A stretch of 64,000 bases of DNA from DASRAU01 sp035638075 (lineage in GTDB: Bacteria > Acidobacteriota > Polarisedimenticolia > Gp22-AA2): positions 16,597 through 80,596 of the forward strand of contig DASRAU010000014.1 of NCBI GenBank assembly GCA_035638075.1. The letters are read 5' to 3'. The stretch's first letter is position 1. Each line of letters begins with the position of its first letter. The notes under the pieces are model-generated. The model did no database searches. It was not told where the DNA came from and saw only the letters and a list, made by a program, of their open reading frames with translations. The position numbers were made by a program, and so were the translations under genes. Below, piece by piece: positions 1 through 7,775 of this stretch.

Positions 1-823
1 CGAAGGCGGCCAGGAGTCCCAGCCACGACGAGCGGGACAGCGTCAGCACGAGCGGCGGAATGGCCAGGAGCGCCAGGATGCCGGCGGCGCGGCGCCACGG
101 CAGGGCCGGAGCGTGCAGCGCCAGCGCCGAGGCGATCGCCGTGATCAGGACGAGATACCCGCCGAGGGTGTTCGGCTCCCCCTGCCCCCCTTCGAACGGG
201 GCCGAGGGCCGGAGGCCGCGCGGCACCTGCCACCAGGCGTAGAGGACGATGATCGCGGCCGTCGTGAGCAGCGCCAGCAGGATCCTCCGCAGCCGCTCCG
301 GCGTGCGGACGTGGTTGAGTGTCATGAAGAAGATGAAGAAGTACTCGATGTACTTGGCGACGTAGCAGAGGCCGACGAGGGGCTTCACCCGTCCGCCTTC
401 GATGCCGAGGAGGGTCGAGCCGAGGCAGCAGGCGACGTAGAGCGCGATGGCGGTGTTGAGACGCGATCGCCGGATGGCGCCCAGGTCCTTGTGGACCGCC
501 ATGCGCGCCAGCCAGCCGAGGCCGACGAGCAGGAGCACGAAGTCCTCGGTGCGCAGGATGACGTTGCGCGAGGCCTCGAGCCCGCCGCCGGATCCGGCCG
601 CCCCGAGAGGGATCTCGGGGGAGAGAAGCATCGAGGCGACGAGGATGATGAGCCCGGCCTCGGCGTGCGCGAAAGCGGCGGCGAAGAGCAGGACGGCCAT
701 CGCGGCGAGGAGCGGCTGCGACAGCGGCGCTCGGCCGATGTAGAGAGCCAGGGGCACCGCCAGCGCCAGCGTGGCGAGCGGCGCCAGCAGCCGGGACAGC
801 GGGCGGAGGGGCGCGGGAGCCAT
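1..823 (-). CDS. O-antigen ligase/polymerase-like membrane protein, C-terminus cut by window edge
   Basis: This partial gene gives 274 residues, almost all hydrophobic membrane segments. I read it in the frame starting at the ATG at 823, which is preceded by AGGAGG nine bases upstream. The last readable stretch, LTLSRSSWLGLL, resembles the conserved block of the Wzy_C/O-antigen ligase family, where an Arg in a Ser-Arg pair precedes a membrane helix. Proteins of this family polymerise or ligate undecaprenyl-linked glycans at the periplasmic face of the inner membrane. It begins 13 bases after the stop of the Wzz/BY-kinase gene and ends the run of polysaccharide genes visible here. The family assignment is by motif and context; whether it is a polymerase or a ligase cannot be told. 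Confidence 0.72.
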   Translation of the reverse strand, partial: MAPAPLRPLSRLLAPLATLALAVPLALYIGRAPLSQPLLAAMAVLLFAAAFAHAEAGLIILVASMLLSPEIPLGAAGSGGGLEASRNVILRTEDFVLLLVGLGWLARMAVHKDLGAIRRSRLNTAIALYVACCLGSTLLGIEGGRVKPLVGLCYVAKYIEYFFIFFMTLNHVRTPERLRRILLALLTTAAIIVLYAWWQVPRGLRPSAPFEGGQGEPNTLGGYLVLITAIASALALHAPALPWRRAAGILALLAIPPLVLTLSRSSWLGLLAAF

Positions 824-836
824 CGCCACTCTCCTC

Positions 837-3020
837 CTAGCCTTTCGAGCCGCGCCTCCCGAAGGCGGCGATCGACGCGGGAGCCCGGCCCGCGGCGGCG
901 GGATGCCGCGTCGCGTCGGTGGAGTACGCCGCGTTGAGGTAGGCCATCTCGGGGGTGTAGGAGGAGACCTCCGCCTTGACGTCGTTCAGCACGATGCCGC
1001 GGATGGTGGCGCGCACCGTGTCGAGATGCACCTTGGCGCGCTTCAGCGCGGCGCGGCTGATCCGGCCGAGCTGGTAGACCAGCACCACGCCGTCGACGCG
1101 CGTCGAGAGGATGGCCGCGTCGGTCACCGGCAAGACCGGCGGCGCGTCGATCAGGATGACGTCGAAGCGCGAGGCCACCTCCACCACGAAGTCGTTGAAC
1201 AGCGGTGACGACAGCAGCTCGGACGGGTTCGGCGGCAGCGCCCCGGCGGTGAGCACGTGCAGGTTCTCGAGACCGGCGGAGGTCTGCAGCGCCTTCATGT
1301 CGATGCGGCCGAGGAAGACGTCCGAGAAGCGGTGCAGCACGTCGTCGAGCCGCGCCATCCCGAGCACCACGTGCGTGAACCCCGGCTCGCGCGCCACCCC
1401 GAACATGCGGTTGAGCGTCGGGCTGCGGAGGTCGCAGTCCCACACGAGGGTGCGCATCCCCATCTGCGCCATGGCCACGCCGAGGTTGGCGACCGTCGTG
1501 GATTTCCCCTCGCCGGGCGACGCGGAGGTGAACAGGAAAGTCCGTCCCGCCTTGCCGAGGCGCGAGAACTCGAGATTGGTCCTGAGCGACCGGAAGGCTT
1601 CCGCCACGGGCGACTGGGGCGCGAACTGGGTGACGAGGCTGGTGAACCCGTCGAGGCCGGGATCGGCCGTGAGCGAGGGATGGCGATCGACGATGTCGCG
1701 CCTCAGGCTCTCGCCGTCGATGTGCGGCACGACGCCGATGACCGAGAGACCGAGGTACTGCTCGACGTCCTCGATGCTGCCGATGGAGGTGTCGAGGCTC
1801 TCGACGGCGAAGGCGGCGACGAGCCCGAGCAGCAGCCCGACCACGAGGCCGACCAGGGAGCGCAGCAGCCGCCCCGGCGCGTGGCGCGCCTCGGCGCGCG
1901 TCGCGGTCTCGACGACCGACAGCTCGGTCACCTTGTCGGCCTCGCGGATGAGCGCCTCCTGGCGCTTGCGGCTGAGCATCTCGTACGCCTCGGCGTTCAC
2001 CTGCACCTCGCGCTGCAGCTGCAGCAGGCGCTGCTCGGTGCGCGGGAAGCGCGACAGCTTGTCGTCGAGGATGGTCTTGCGCGCCTTCGCCAGGTCGAGG
2101 GCGGAGCGCGCCTCGCGGCGCAGCCGGTCGTAGAGGCGGGCGATCTGGTCGCCGACCTTCGCCACCTCCGGCGCGTCCGACTTCATGAAGGCCTCGAGCT
2201 GGTGGCGGCGGTCCTGGAGCTTGAGGATCTCCTGGCGCAGCGACTCGAGGCCGTCCTCCTGGAGATCGACCAGGAGGAGATCGGGGCTGCCGTCGTCTCC
2301 CCCCGCCGACAGGCTCTGCAGGAGGGTCTCGAGCGCCACGATGCGCGCCTCGCTCTTCCCGGCCTCGTCCTGGAAGAACTGGACCTCCTTGGCGTCGGGG
2401 TTCTTGGCCCCGACGTTCTGCTCCTTGAAGGCGGCGAGCCGCTCCTCCGCCTCCGAGAGGCGACCGCCGACCTCGTCCACCTGCGCCTCGACGAACTGGC
2501 GCGCGTCGATCGCCTGGCGGTTGCGCTCGAGGGTGTGCAGGGTGATGTACTCCTGCATGACCGCGTTGGCGATGGCGACCGCCTCGTCGGGCGAGCCGCA
2601 GGCGGAGCGGATCTCGATGAGGCTGGTGTTCTCGATCGGCCGCGCCGTGTAGGAGGCGATGACCGCGTCGAGGCGGGACGACAGCACACGGTCGCCGAGG
2701 ACCTCGGGCAGGCCGACGTTGGAATCGATCCGGCCGAGCCGCTGCGCCGCCTGCAGCGCCACCGGCTTGCTGGCGATGATCTGCGCCTGGGTCGCGAGGT
2801 CGTCCCCCGGGCTCCACGAGAAGGTCTCGAGGAACAGTCCGGCGACGTTGTCGGTGCGGGTCCACTTGACCCGCGCCGCCGCCTCGTAGCTGGTCTGCGC
2901 CCGCGGCGTCAGCAGGAACGTCAGCAGCCCCATCAGGAGGCAGCACCCGGCCACGACGCGGGCGCGCCGCCTCAGGATGCGCAGGTAGTCCTGCAGGTTC
3001 AGGTTGTCGCCGGCGCTCAC
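837..3020 (-). CDS. Wzz-type polysaccharide copolymerase with C-terminal BY-kinase domain
   Basis: The 727-residue protein has the layout of a polysaccharide co-polymerase fused to a bacterial tyrosine kinase. An N-terminal Wzz segment has a first membrane helix near residues 22-38. A long charged coiled-coil region spans about 160-360 and ends in a GNVR-like block. A second membrane helix lies near 386-405. The kinase follows, with Walker A SPGEGKST near 501-508, Walker A' LVWDCDLRSP near 525-534 and Walker B VILIDAPP near 621-628. The C-tail holds three tyrosines between about 688 and 699, a short version of the usual autophosphorylation cluster. In this family, cyclic autophosphorylation controls chain length and export. 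The GTG start lies 1 base beyond the stop of the Wza-like gene, so the two are almost certainly co-translated. Confidence 0.93.
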   Translation of the reverse strand: MSAGDNLNLQDYLRILRRRARVVAGCCLLMGLLTFLLTPRAQTSYEAAARVKWTRTDNVAGLFLETFSWSPGDDLATQAQIIASKPVALQAAQRLGRIDSNVGLPEVLGDRVLSSRLDAVIASYTARPIENTSLIEIRSACGSPDEAVAIANAVMQEYITLHTLERNRQAIDARQFVEAQVDEVGGRLSEAEERLAAFKEQNVGAKNPDAKEVQFFQDEAGKSEARIVALETLLQSLSAGGDDGSPDLLLVDLQEDGLESLRQEILKLQDRRHQLEAFMKSDAPEVAKVGDQIARLYDRLRREARSALDLAKARKTILDDKLSRFPRTEQRLLQLQREVQVNAEAYEMLSRKRQEALIREADKVTELSVVETATRAEARHAPGRLLRSLVGLVVGLLLGLVAAFAVESLDTSIGSIEDVEQYLGLSVIGVVPHIDGESLRRDIVDRHPSLTADPGLDGFTSLVTQFAPQSPVAEAFRSLRTNLEFSRLGKAGRTFLFTSASPGEGKSTTVANLGVAMAQMGMRTLVWDCDLRSPTLNRMFGVAREPGFTHVVLGMARLDDVLHRFSDVFLGRIDMKALQTSAGLENLHVLTAGALPPNPSELLSSPLFNDFVVEVASRFDVILIDAPPVLPVTDAAILSTRVDGVVLVYQLGRISRAALKRAKVHLDTVRATIRGIVLNDVKAEVSSYTPEMAYLNAAYSTDATRHPAAAGRAPASIAAFGRRGSKG

Positions 3021-3021
3021 G

Positions 3022-4482
3022 TCAGTCCCCGTTCTTGAAGTCGTCGATGATGTAGAGCGATTCGATAGTGTCGAGCGCCGGCGCGATGATCGAGAAGACG
3101 TCCTTCAGGTGCGCCAGGAAGCCCTTCGAGACGTAGATGATGTCGCCGGGATCGAGCTCGAAGTCGTCCTTCAGGTTCCCGGTCTTGAACAGCTCCTTGA
3201 GGTTCGCCGCCTTGAGATCGGGCTTGCCGTCGGCGCGCCGCTTGATGAGGACGACCTCCTTCGGGTTCGAGCGCAGGCTGAGGCCCCCGGCGCGGGCGAT
3301 CGCCTCGATCAGCGTCATGCGGTCGAAGATGGTCACGACCCCCGGCTGGTTGACCTCGCCCAGGACGTACACCTTGCGCATCCCCATCTGCAGCGACGGC
3401 AGGAAGACGAAGTCGCCGTCCTCGAGGGCCGGGTTGTCCGCGTCGCTGTGGTGGAACACCGCCTTGAAGAGGTTGACGTCCTGCTGCGTGCCGTCTCTCT
3501 TGACGATCTGCACGCGCATGATGTCGGCCTCGGGCGTGGGGCCGCCGTGCTCCGCCAGGAACGACACCAGGCGGGTCGGTCCCTCGAGCGCCCAGTCGCC
3601 GGGCCCGCTGTCGGTGCGCGCCGTCGTCTTCACCTCGCCCATGAGGTGAACGCGATGGCCCGCGTAACGCAGGACCAGGAGCTCGGTGTAGATCTCCTTG
3701 TAGATGCGCGAGAGACGCGCCTCGATGTCCTTCTTGGCTTCGATGGCGGTCTTGCCCCCGACTTCGATCGACCCGAGCCCGAGGATCGGCAGGAAGGCGG
3801 TGCCGTCGCTCTGCACCGTGAGCTGCTGCTCGTCGATCTTCTCGCCGTCCCAGATGCGCAGCGACAGCACGTCGCCGGGAGCGAAGCGGTAGTCGGCGGC
3901 CGGGGCGAAGGTGGTCACCGCCTGCGCGAACGGGCCGACGGCGGCGCGCGCCTCGGAGACCGCACCTCCGCCGAAAAGGGCCAGGGTGGCGAGGATGGCG
4001 GCGCGGCGCAGCAGGCGCGGCCGGCGCCGGCGGATCGCCAGGCGGAAGAGGGCGCGGCGGCGCGCCGCGGCCGAATCGTCGATGGGCAGGGTGCGCCCGT
4101 CGCGGAGGATGGCGACGACGCGGCCGAGCAGCTCCTCGCGCCGGCAGCCGGCGTCGAGGCCCGGCTCGTTGTCCCCCTGCGTGCGGTAGAGGCGGCGCCC
4201 GTCTTCCAGGACCACGGTGACCAGTCGGTGCGCCACGATCCCGGCGGAATCATCGCGGCGCACCAGGATCTCGCCGGGGCGGGGGAGTCCGAGACAGGGG
4301 CCGACGACGATGCGATCGCCCGGGACGAGCGTCGGGCGCATGCTGTCGCCGCGCACCGGCAGCGACACGTCGAGGCCGCCCTGCAGGAGCGCCTCGAGGA
4401 CCGGCTCGGTCTCGAGGGCGCCGGGGGCCTCGGGCCGCGGCGCGGCCGCGGCGGCCTCGCGATCCAGCCGTTCCGCGCTCAC
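3022..4482 (-). CDS. S24/S26-type peptidase domain fused to Wza-like polysaccharide export protein
   Basis: One 486-residue frame joins two modules. Residues about 30-130 resemble the S26 signal peptidase fold of the Ser/His (SipW/ER) kind: GDSMRPT places Ser47 after a beta strand, VAHRLV gives His85, and a QGDN block follows near 102-105. Residues about 159-181 form a hydrophobic helix after an Arg-rich stretch and look like the signal sequence of the second part. From about 195 the protein is a polysaccharide biosynthesis/export (Wza) domain followed by SLBB-like repeats near 275-360 and 368-452. I chose the GTG at 4482 because GGAGGG lies just upstream and it overlaps the previous stop as GTGA. 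I see no internal ATG, GTG or TTG between the modules that would split the gene. The export role is well supported; protease activity is inferred from motifs only. Confidence 0.85.
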   Translation of the reverse strand: MSAERLDREAAAAAPRPEAPGALETEPVLEALLQGGLDVSLPVRGDSMRPTLVPGDRIVVGPCLGLPRPGEILVRRDDSAGIVAHRLVTVVLEDGRRLYRTQGDNEPGLDAGCRREELLGRVVAILRDGRTLPIDDSAAARRRALFRLAIRRRRPRLLRRAAILATLALFGGGAVSEARAAVGPFAQAVTTFAPAADYRFAPGDVLSLRIWDGEKIDEQQLTVQSDGTAFLPILGLGSIEVGGKTAIEAKKDIEARLSRIYKEIYTELLVLRYAGHRVHLMGEVKTTARTDSGPGDWALEGPTRLVSFLAEHGGPTPEADIMRVQIVKRDGTQQDVNLFKAVFHHSDADNPALEDGDFVFLPSLQMGMRKVYVLGEVNQPGVVTIFDRMTLIEAIARAGGLSLRSNPKEVVLIKRRADGKPDLKAANLKELFKTGNLKDDFELDPGDIIYVSKGFLAHLKDVFSIIAPALDTIESLYIIDDFKNGD

Positions 4483-6668
4483 GATCCCTCCGTCGGTGCG
4501 ACGCGATGGCGGATGTGCAGGAACGGGGCGCGCGCCAGGTCGACGACGCGGCGCTCGGCGCCGACCGTACCGGAGGCAATCTCGACGCGCGGCCGGAAGT
4601 GGTTCTCCTCGTTCTGGGTGACGACGCGGGCGACGTCGCCTGACGACAGCTCCACGAGGCACCCGATCGGGAAGATCGGCACGGCGCGCAGGAGCGCCCG
4701 GAAGAGCAGCGGGCTGAAGCGCTGCCCGTGCTGCGCCATGACGAGCGAGGTCACGTCGTGCAGGTCGAGCCCGCGCTCGCGCCCGCCCTGGTGCAGGCGC
4801 TCGGCGAGCGAGGCGAGGGCGACCGCCTGGATGCGGAGATCGGCGCGGCTCCTCTCGGTCGCCGGCGCGCCCGGGTCGAGAAGCGCGCGCACCTCGTCGA
4901 TGCGCCCGCGCATCTCGGCTCCTCCGACGCCCAGTCGTTCGAGCGTGGCCGGGGCGAGCTCCGCGTCGTGCACCAGCGCCAGGAGCGCGGTGGCGGGCCC
5001 GTCCTCCCCGGCGCCGAGGCCGGACGCGAGCCGGGCGGCGATGAGGGCGCTGTTGACCGCGTGGCTCGCCGCCTCGCTCGCCCGCGACGAGGCGACGAGG
5101 AGGGACGGCAGCGCGGCATCCCGCGCGTCGGATCGCTGCGCTCCCGGGGCGGATCGGCCCGCGAGCGTGCGGGCGAGGTCGGACATCTCGCGGGATCGGG
5201 CTGTTCCCTGCGCCGCGTCGCGCCACAGCGCGTCGAGCCGCAGGGCTTCCTCCTCGGTCGAGACCGCGGCCGTGGCGGCGGACGCCTCCGCGGCCGGCCC
5301 CTCGGGGCGGGGCTCGAGGGCGGCGGCCACGACGGGCGCGCGGGCGCCGCGCGGCGCGCCGGCCAGCGCCGACACCTCGCGCAGCGATCGCATCGCAGAG
5401 GCCTCGCCGGGCAGGACGAGGACATCCTCGAACAGCACCTTTCCGTCCACGACCCGGCGCCAGCCCTCTTCGCGCAGGGTCGGCAGGCCGCGATCGAGGT
5501 TGTCGGGTCCGGACCAGGCGAAGATCCCGGTCACACCGTCGGCGCCGGTCCGGGCGCAGGCGTCGCAGCCGGCGCCGCGCGGCACGGCCAGGCCGCCGCG
5601 TCTTTCGATCTCCTCCATGTCGCGGCGGTGGAACCCGAGACGCAGCGCGCGCTCGGGCGAGAGCGTCGTGGTCCCCCGGCACGCGCGGCAGACGGTGCGG
5701 ACGAGTCCCTGCGACAGGACCGCGACCGGCACGAAGGGAAACGCCGCCGCATCGAACAGGGTGCGCACGCGGCGCGCGCGGGCCTCCGGCTCTCCGGGGG
5801 ACAGGCCCGCGAGCACGAGCGTCCCGCCGGCCGCGAGCCGGGCGGAGAGCGCGACATCGCGGCCGTCCTGAAGCGAATCGATCACCACGAAATCGGCGGC
5901 CACCTCGCGCAGGCTTTCCGGGAACGGCCAGTCGGAGAGCCGCTCGCCGAGCCACGGCAGCGGTCCCGCGCGCATGCCGATGCGCCCGCCGCGCCGGCCG
6001 CCCGCGACCAGCGTCTCCGCCATCCGGTCGAGCGTCAGGCTGCGCCCGGAGGCTGAGCCGGAGGCGACACCGACGAAGCCGGACGGACGGTCGAGCGCCT
6101 CGGCGACCACTTCGAGGAGCGACGGCGAAAAGCCGAGTTCGGGCAGCTCGCGCGGCGTCTCGCCGACCGTGCCGGCGATGCGCAGCCGGAACTCGTGCGG
6201 ACGCGGCCCGGGCGTCACCGAAAGCAGCAGGCGGGCCGCCCGCCGCGCCCCGGCGAGCGACACGACGCCCCGGGGGGCGCAGTGGAACAGCGCCGCCATC
6301 AGGCCGAGCGCGTCGCGGGGCGCCACCGGGAACGGGTGCTTCTGGCCGTCGGCGCCGATGAGGATCCCCTTCACCCCGTCGCGCCCCCGCAGGAGCATCA
6401 TCTCGTCGTGCTCGCCGTGCAGCAGGCGCGACAGCGCCGGGGCGAGCAAATCCGGGCGCGGAATCGCCTGCGGCCAGGCGTCCGGATCGGCCGGGGGGTG
6501 CAGCTCCGCCGCGCGCACCTCGTCCTCGGTGGCCGGCAGGACCACGACGGCGGTCCCGTCCGGCAGCCGGCGCGGCAGGGGCGTGTCGCCGAGGCCGTGC
6601 TGCGCCGCGACGAAGACGACTCCCTGGCGCTCCGCCAGAAGGACGACGGCGGGAAGGCTCTCGCTCAA
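4479..6668 (-). CDS. Degenerate GspE/PilB-type ATPase fused to degenerate HD/HD-GYP-like domain
   Basis: The protein has 729 residues. The first half follows the order of type II secretion/pilus ATPases, but key residues are changed. The P-loop position reads GSASGRS (about 204-210), with Arg for the essential Lys. The Walker B/Asp-box region reads IDSLQDGRD instead of a GE(I/M)RD motif. The His box is absent. The zinc site survives as CxxC pairs at about 327/330 and 368/371, followed by TGIF as in PilB. After a low-complexity linker (about 440-520) comes an HD-like domain with His536 and His567-Asp568, but no HHExxxGxGYP motif; its end (FPIGCLVEL...G) matches the usual HD-GYP C-terminal strand. 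The TTG start overlaps the previous stop as TTGA and follows GGAGG. It is probably a catalytically inactive scaffold or nucleotide sensor; the function is unknown. Confidence 0.75.
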   Translation of the reverse strand: MSESLPAVVLLAERQGVVFVAAQHGLGDTPLPRRLPDGTAVVVLPATEDEVRAAELHPPADPDAWPQAIPRPDLLAPALSRLLHGEHDEMMLLRGRDGVKGILIGADGQKHPFPVAPRDALGLMAALFHCAPRGVVSLAGARRAARLLLSVTPGPRPHEFRLRIAGTVGETPRELPELGFSPSLLEVVAEALDRPSGFVGVASGSASGRSLTLDRMAETLVAGGRRGGRIGMRAGPLPWLGERLSDWPFPESLREVAADFVVIDSLQDGRDVALSARLAAGGTLVLAGLSPGEPEARARRVRTLFDAAAFPFVPVAVLSQGLVRTVCRACRGTTTLSPERALRLGFHRRDMEEIERRGGLAVPRGAGCDACARTGADGVTGIFAWSGPDNLDRGLPTLREEGWRRVVDGKVLFEDVLVLPGEASAMRSLREVSALAGAPRGARAPVVAAALEPRPEGPAAEASAATAAVSTEEEALRLDALWRDAAQGTARSREMSDLARTLAGRSAPGAQRSDARDAALPSLLVASSRASEAASHAVNSALIAARLASGLGAGEDGPATALLALVHDAELAPATLERLGVGGAEMRGRIDEVRALLDPGAPATERSRADLRIQAVALASLAERLHQGGRERGLDLHDVTSLVMAQHGQRFSPLLFRALLRAVPIFPIGCLVELSSGDVARVVTQNEENHFRPRVEIASGTVGAERRVVDLARAPFLHIRHRVAPTEGS

Positions 6669-7597
6669 GCCGCCTCCCCGGTGCTCGGGGCCGGGCCGCC
6701 GAGCGAGGCCAGCACGCAGTCGACCGCCGAGGCATCGGGGAGGAACTGCAGGCGTCGCACCGGGACCTGCTCGGCGAGACCCGAGAGAAAGCGCACCGCG
6801 AACTCCAGTCCCTCCCGCTCCCACAGGGCCGGGAAGGCGCGCACCATCATCTGCGCCACCGCCGCCGAGGGCGGAAGGTCGATCACCCGGTTGCGCGGCG
6901 CCTGCTCGAGGATGAAGACCGCGTCGAGTGGCGCCGAGCCGGGCGACTCGATCCCGGCTTCGCCGTGCCACGGGGTGCCGTAGATGCGCGGCCCCGCCGC
7001 GTCGGCGCGGATGACGATGCGATCGTCCGAGAGGATCGTCGTGGCGGGACGCCCGGACCACAGGCGCGCCGAGGTGCTCTTGCCGGCGCCGCTCGTGCCG
7101 AGCAGCAGGATGCCGCGGCCGCGGTGCACGAGGCCGCAGGCGTGCACGAGCACGCCGCGCCCCCGCGCCAGGCGCGCCAGGAAGACCACCTCGTCGAATG
7201 GGTAGACGAACGGGTGCATGGTGTCGCCGGCCAGGTGCGGGCCACCGTCCACGGTCTCGCCGGCGCCCACCGCGTAGTCGCGGTCGAACTCCACCGCGAG
7301 ATACGGGTTGTGGCCGTAGATGGGCGAGCGCAGCGTCAGCAGGTGACCGGCGTGCGTTTCCTCGAGACGCCACACCGAGCCGGTGTCGAACACCGTGCGG
7401 TGCGCCTTCTTCGGCGGCCGCGGCGACGGCAGCGGCGCGAGCACGACCGAGGCGCAGTCGAGCCCGGCGTCGCGCGCCAGGAAGGGCTCGTGGGCCGCGT
7501 CGGTGACGAGACGGATCCCCGGCTCCGCCGGCTTCACCTCGAGTCCGAGGCCGGCGATCTGGAGGACCAGCGGGCGCGACGACGCGTCAGGAGCCAC
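6665..7597 (-). CDS. HPr kinase-like (HprK-related) P-loop kinase
   Basis: This is a 310-residue protein with the HprK/P core. It shows VHACGLV near 151-157, then a P-loop GTSGAGKS near 167-174, then LSDD near 189-192, in the order seen in HPr kinase/phosphorylases and PEP-carboxykinase-like kinases. No HPr or PTS gene is in view. Relatives of this kind occur beside PqqD-like proteins and nucleotidyltransferases in peptide-modification clusters, and some phosphorylate a C-terminal Ser of a lasso precursor (the paeninodin kinase). The GTG start at 7597 overlaps the end of the small peptide gene by 11 bases. The kinase family is clear; the substrate is inferred from context, and the peptide immediately upstream, which ends in Ser, is the obvious candidate. 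Confidence 0.82.
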   Translation of the reverse strand: MAPDASSRPLVLQIAGLGLEVKPAEPGIRLVTDAAHEPFLARDAGLDCASVVLAPLPSPRPPKKAHRTVFDTGSVWRLEETHAGHLLTLRSPIYGHNPYLAVEFDRDYAVGAGETVDGGPHLAGDTMHPFVYPFDEVVFLARLARGRGVLVHACGLVHRGRGILLLGTSGAGKSTSARLWSGRPATTILSDDRIVIRADAAGPRIYGTPWHGEAGIESPGSAPLDAVFILEQAPRNRVIDLPPSAAVAQMMVRAFPALWEREGLEFAVRFLSGLAEQVPVRRLQFLPDASAVDCVLASLGGPAPSTGEAA

Positions 7598-7775
7598 TGT
7601 GCGAGCAGAGCGCCGGGGTGCCGGTGCACTTGGCGGACGCGCCGAGAGGTCCCTGGGTGGTGGCCGTCTTGCACGAGGCGAGCACCGCCTCGTCGGGCAC
7701 CAGGTGGACGCGGGTCAGGCGCGGCGGCTGGTACGCGCGGCGCGACGATGAATCCAACGGCTTCCTCGAGGTCAT
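7587..7775 (-). CDS. Small Cys-containing peptide, candidate radical-SAM-modified precursor
   Basis: The ATG at 7775 overlaps the radical SAM stop as ATGA and opens a 62-residue frame. The N-terminal part holds a conserved-looking block, YQPPRLTRVHL, then PDEAVLASCK near 27-36. This resembles short peptides I recall beside SPASM enzymes, with a Tyr-x-x-Pro leader element followed by EAVLxxCK. The C-terminal core has cysteines at 35, 50 and 57, several Ser/Thr/Gly, and ends in His-Ser-Gly-Ser. There is no signal peptide or membrane segment. Its place between the radical SAM gene and the HprK-like kinase gene makes it the likely substrate of both. No activity is known. The call rests on size, position and composition. 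Confidence 0.72.
   Translation of the reverse strand: MTSRKPLDSSSRRAYQPPRLTRVHLVPDEAVLASCKTATTQGPLGASAKCTGTPALCSHSGS

Noticed and set aside
3004..5871. 955-residue plus-strand open frame
   Set aside because: Antisense to the Wza fusion and the pseudo-ATPase gene; low-complexity product, no domain.
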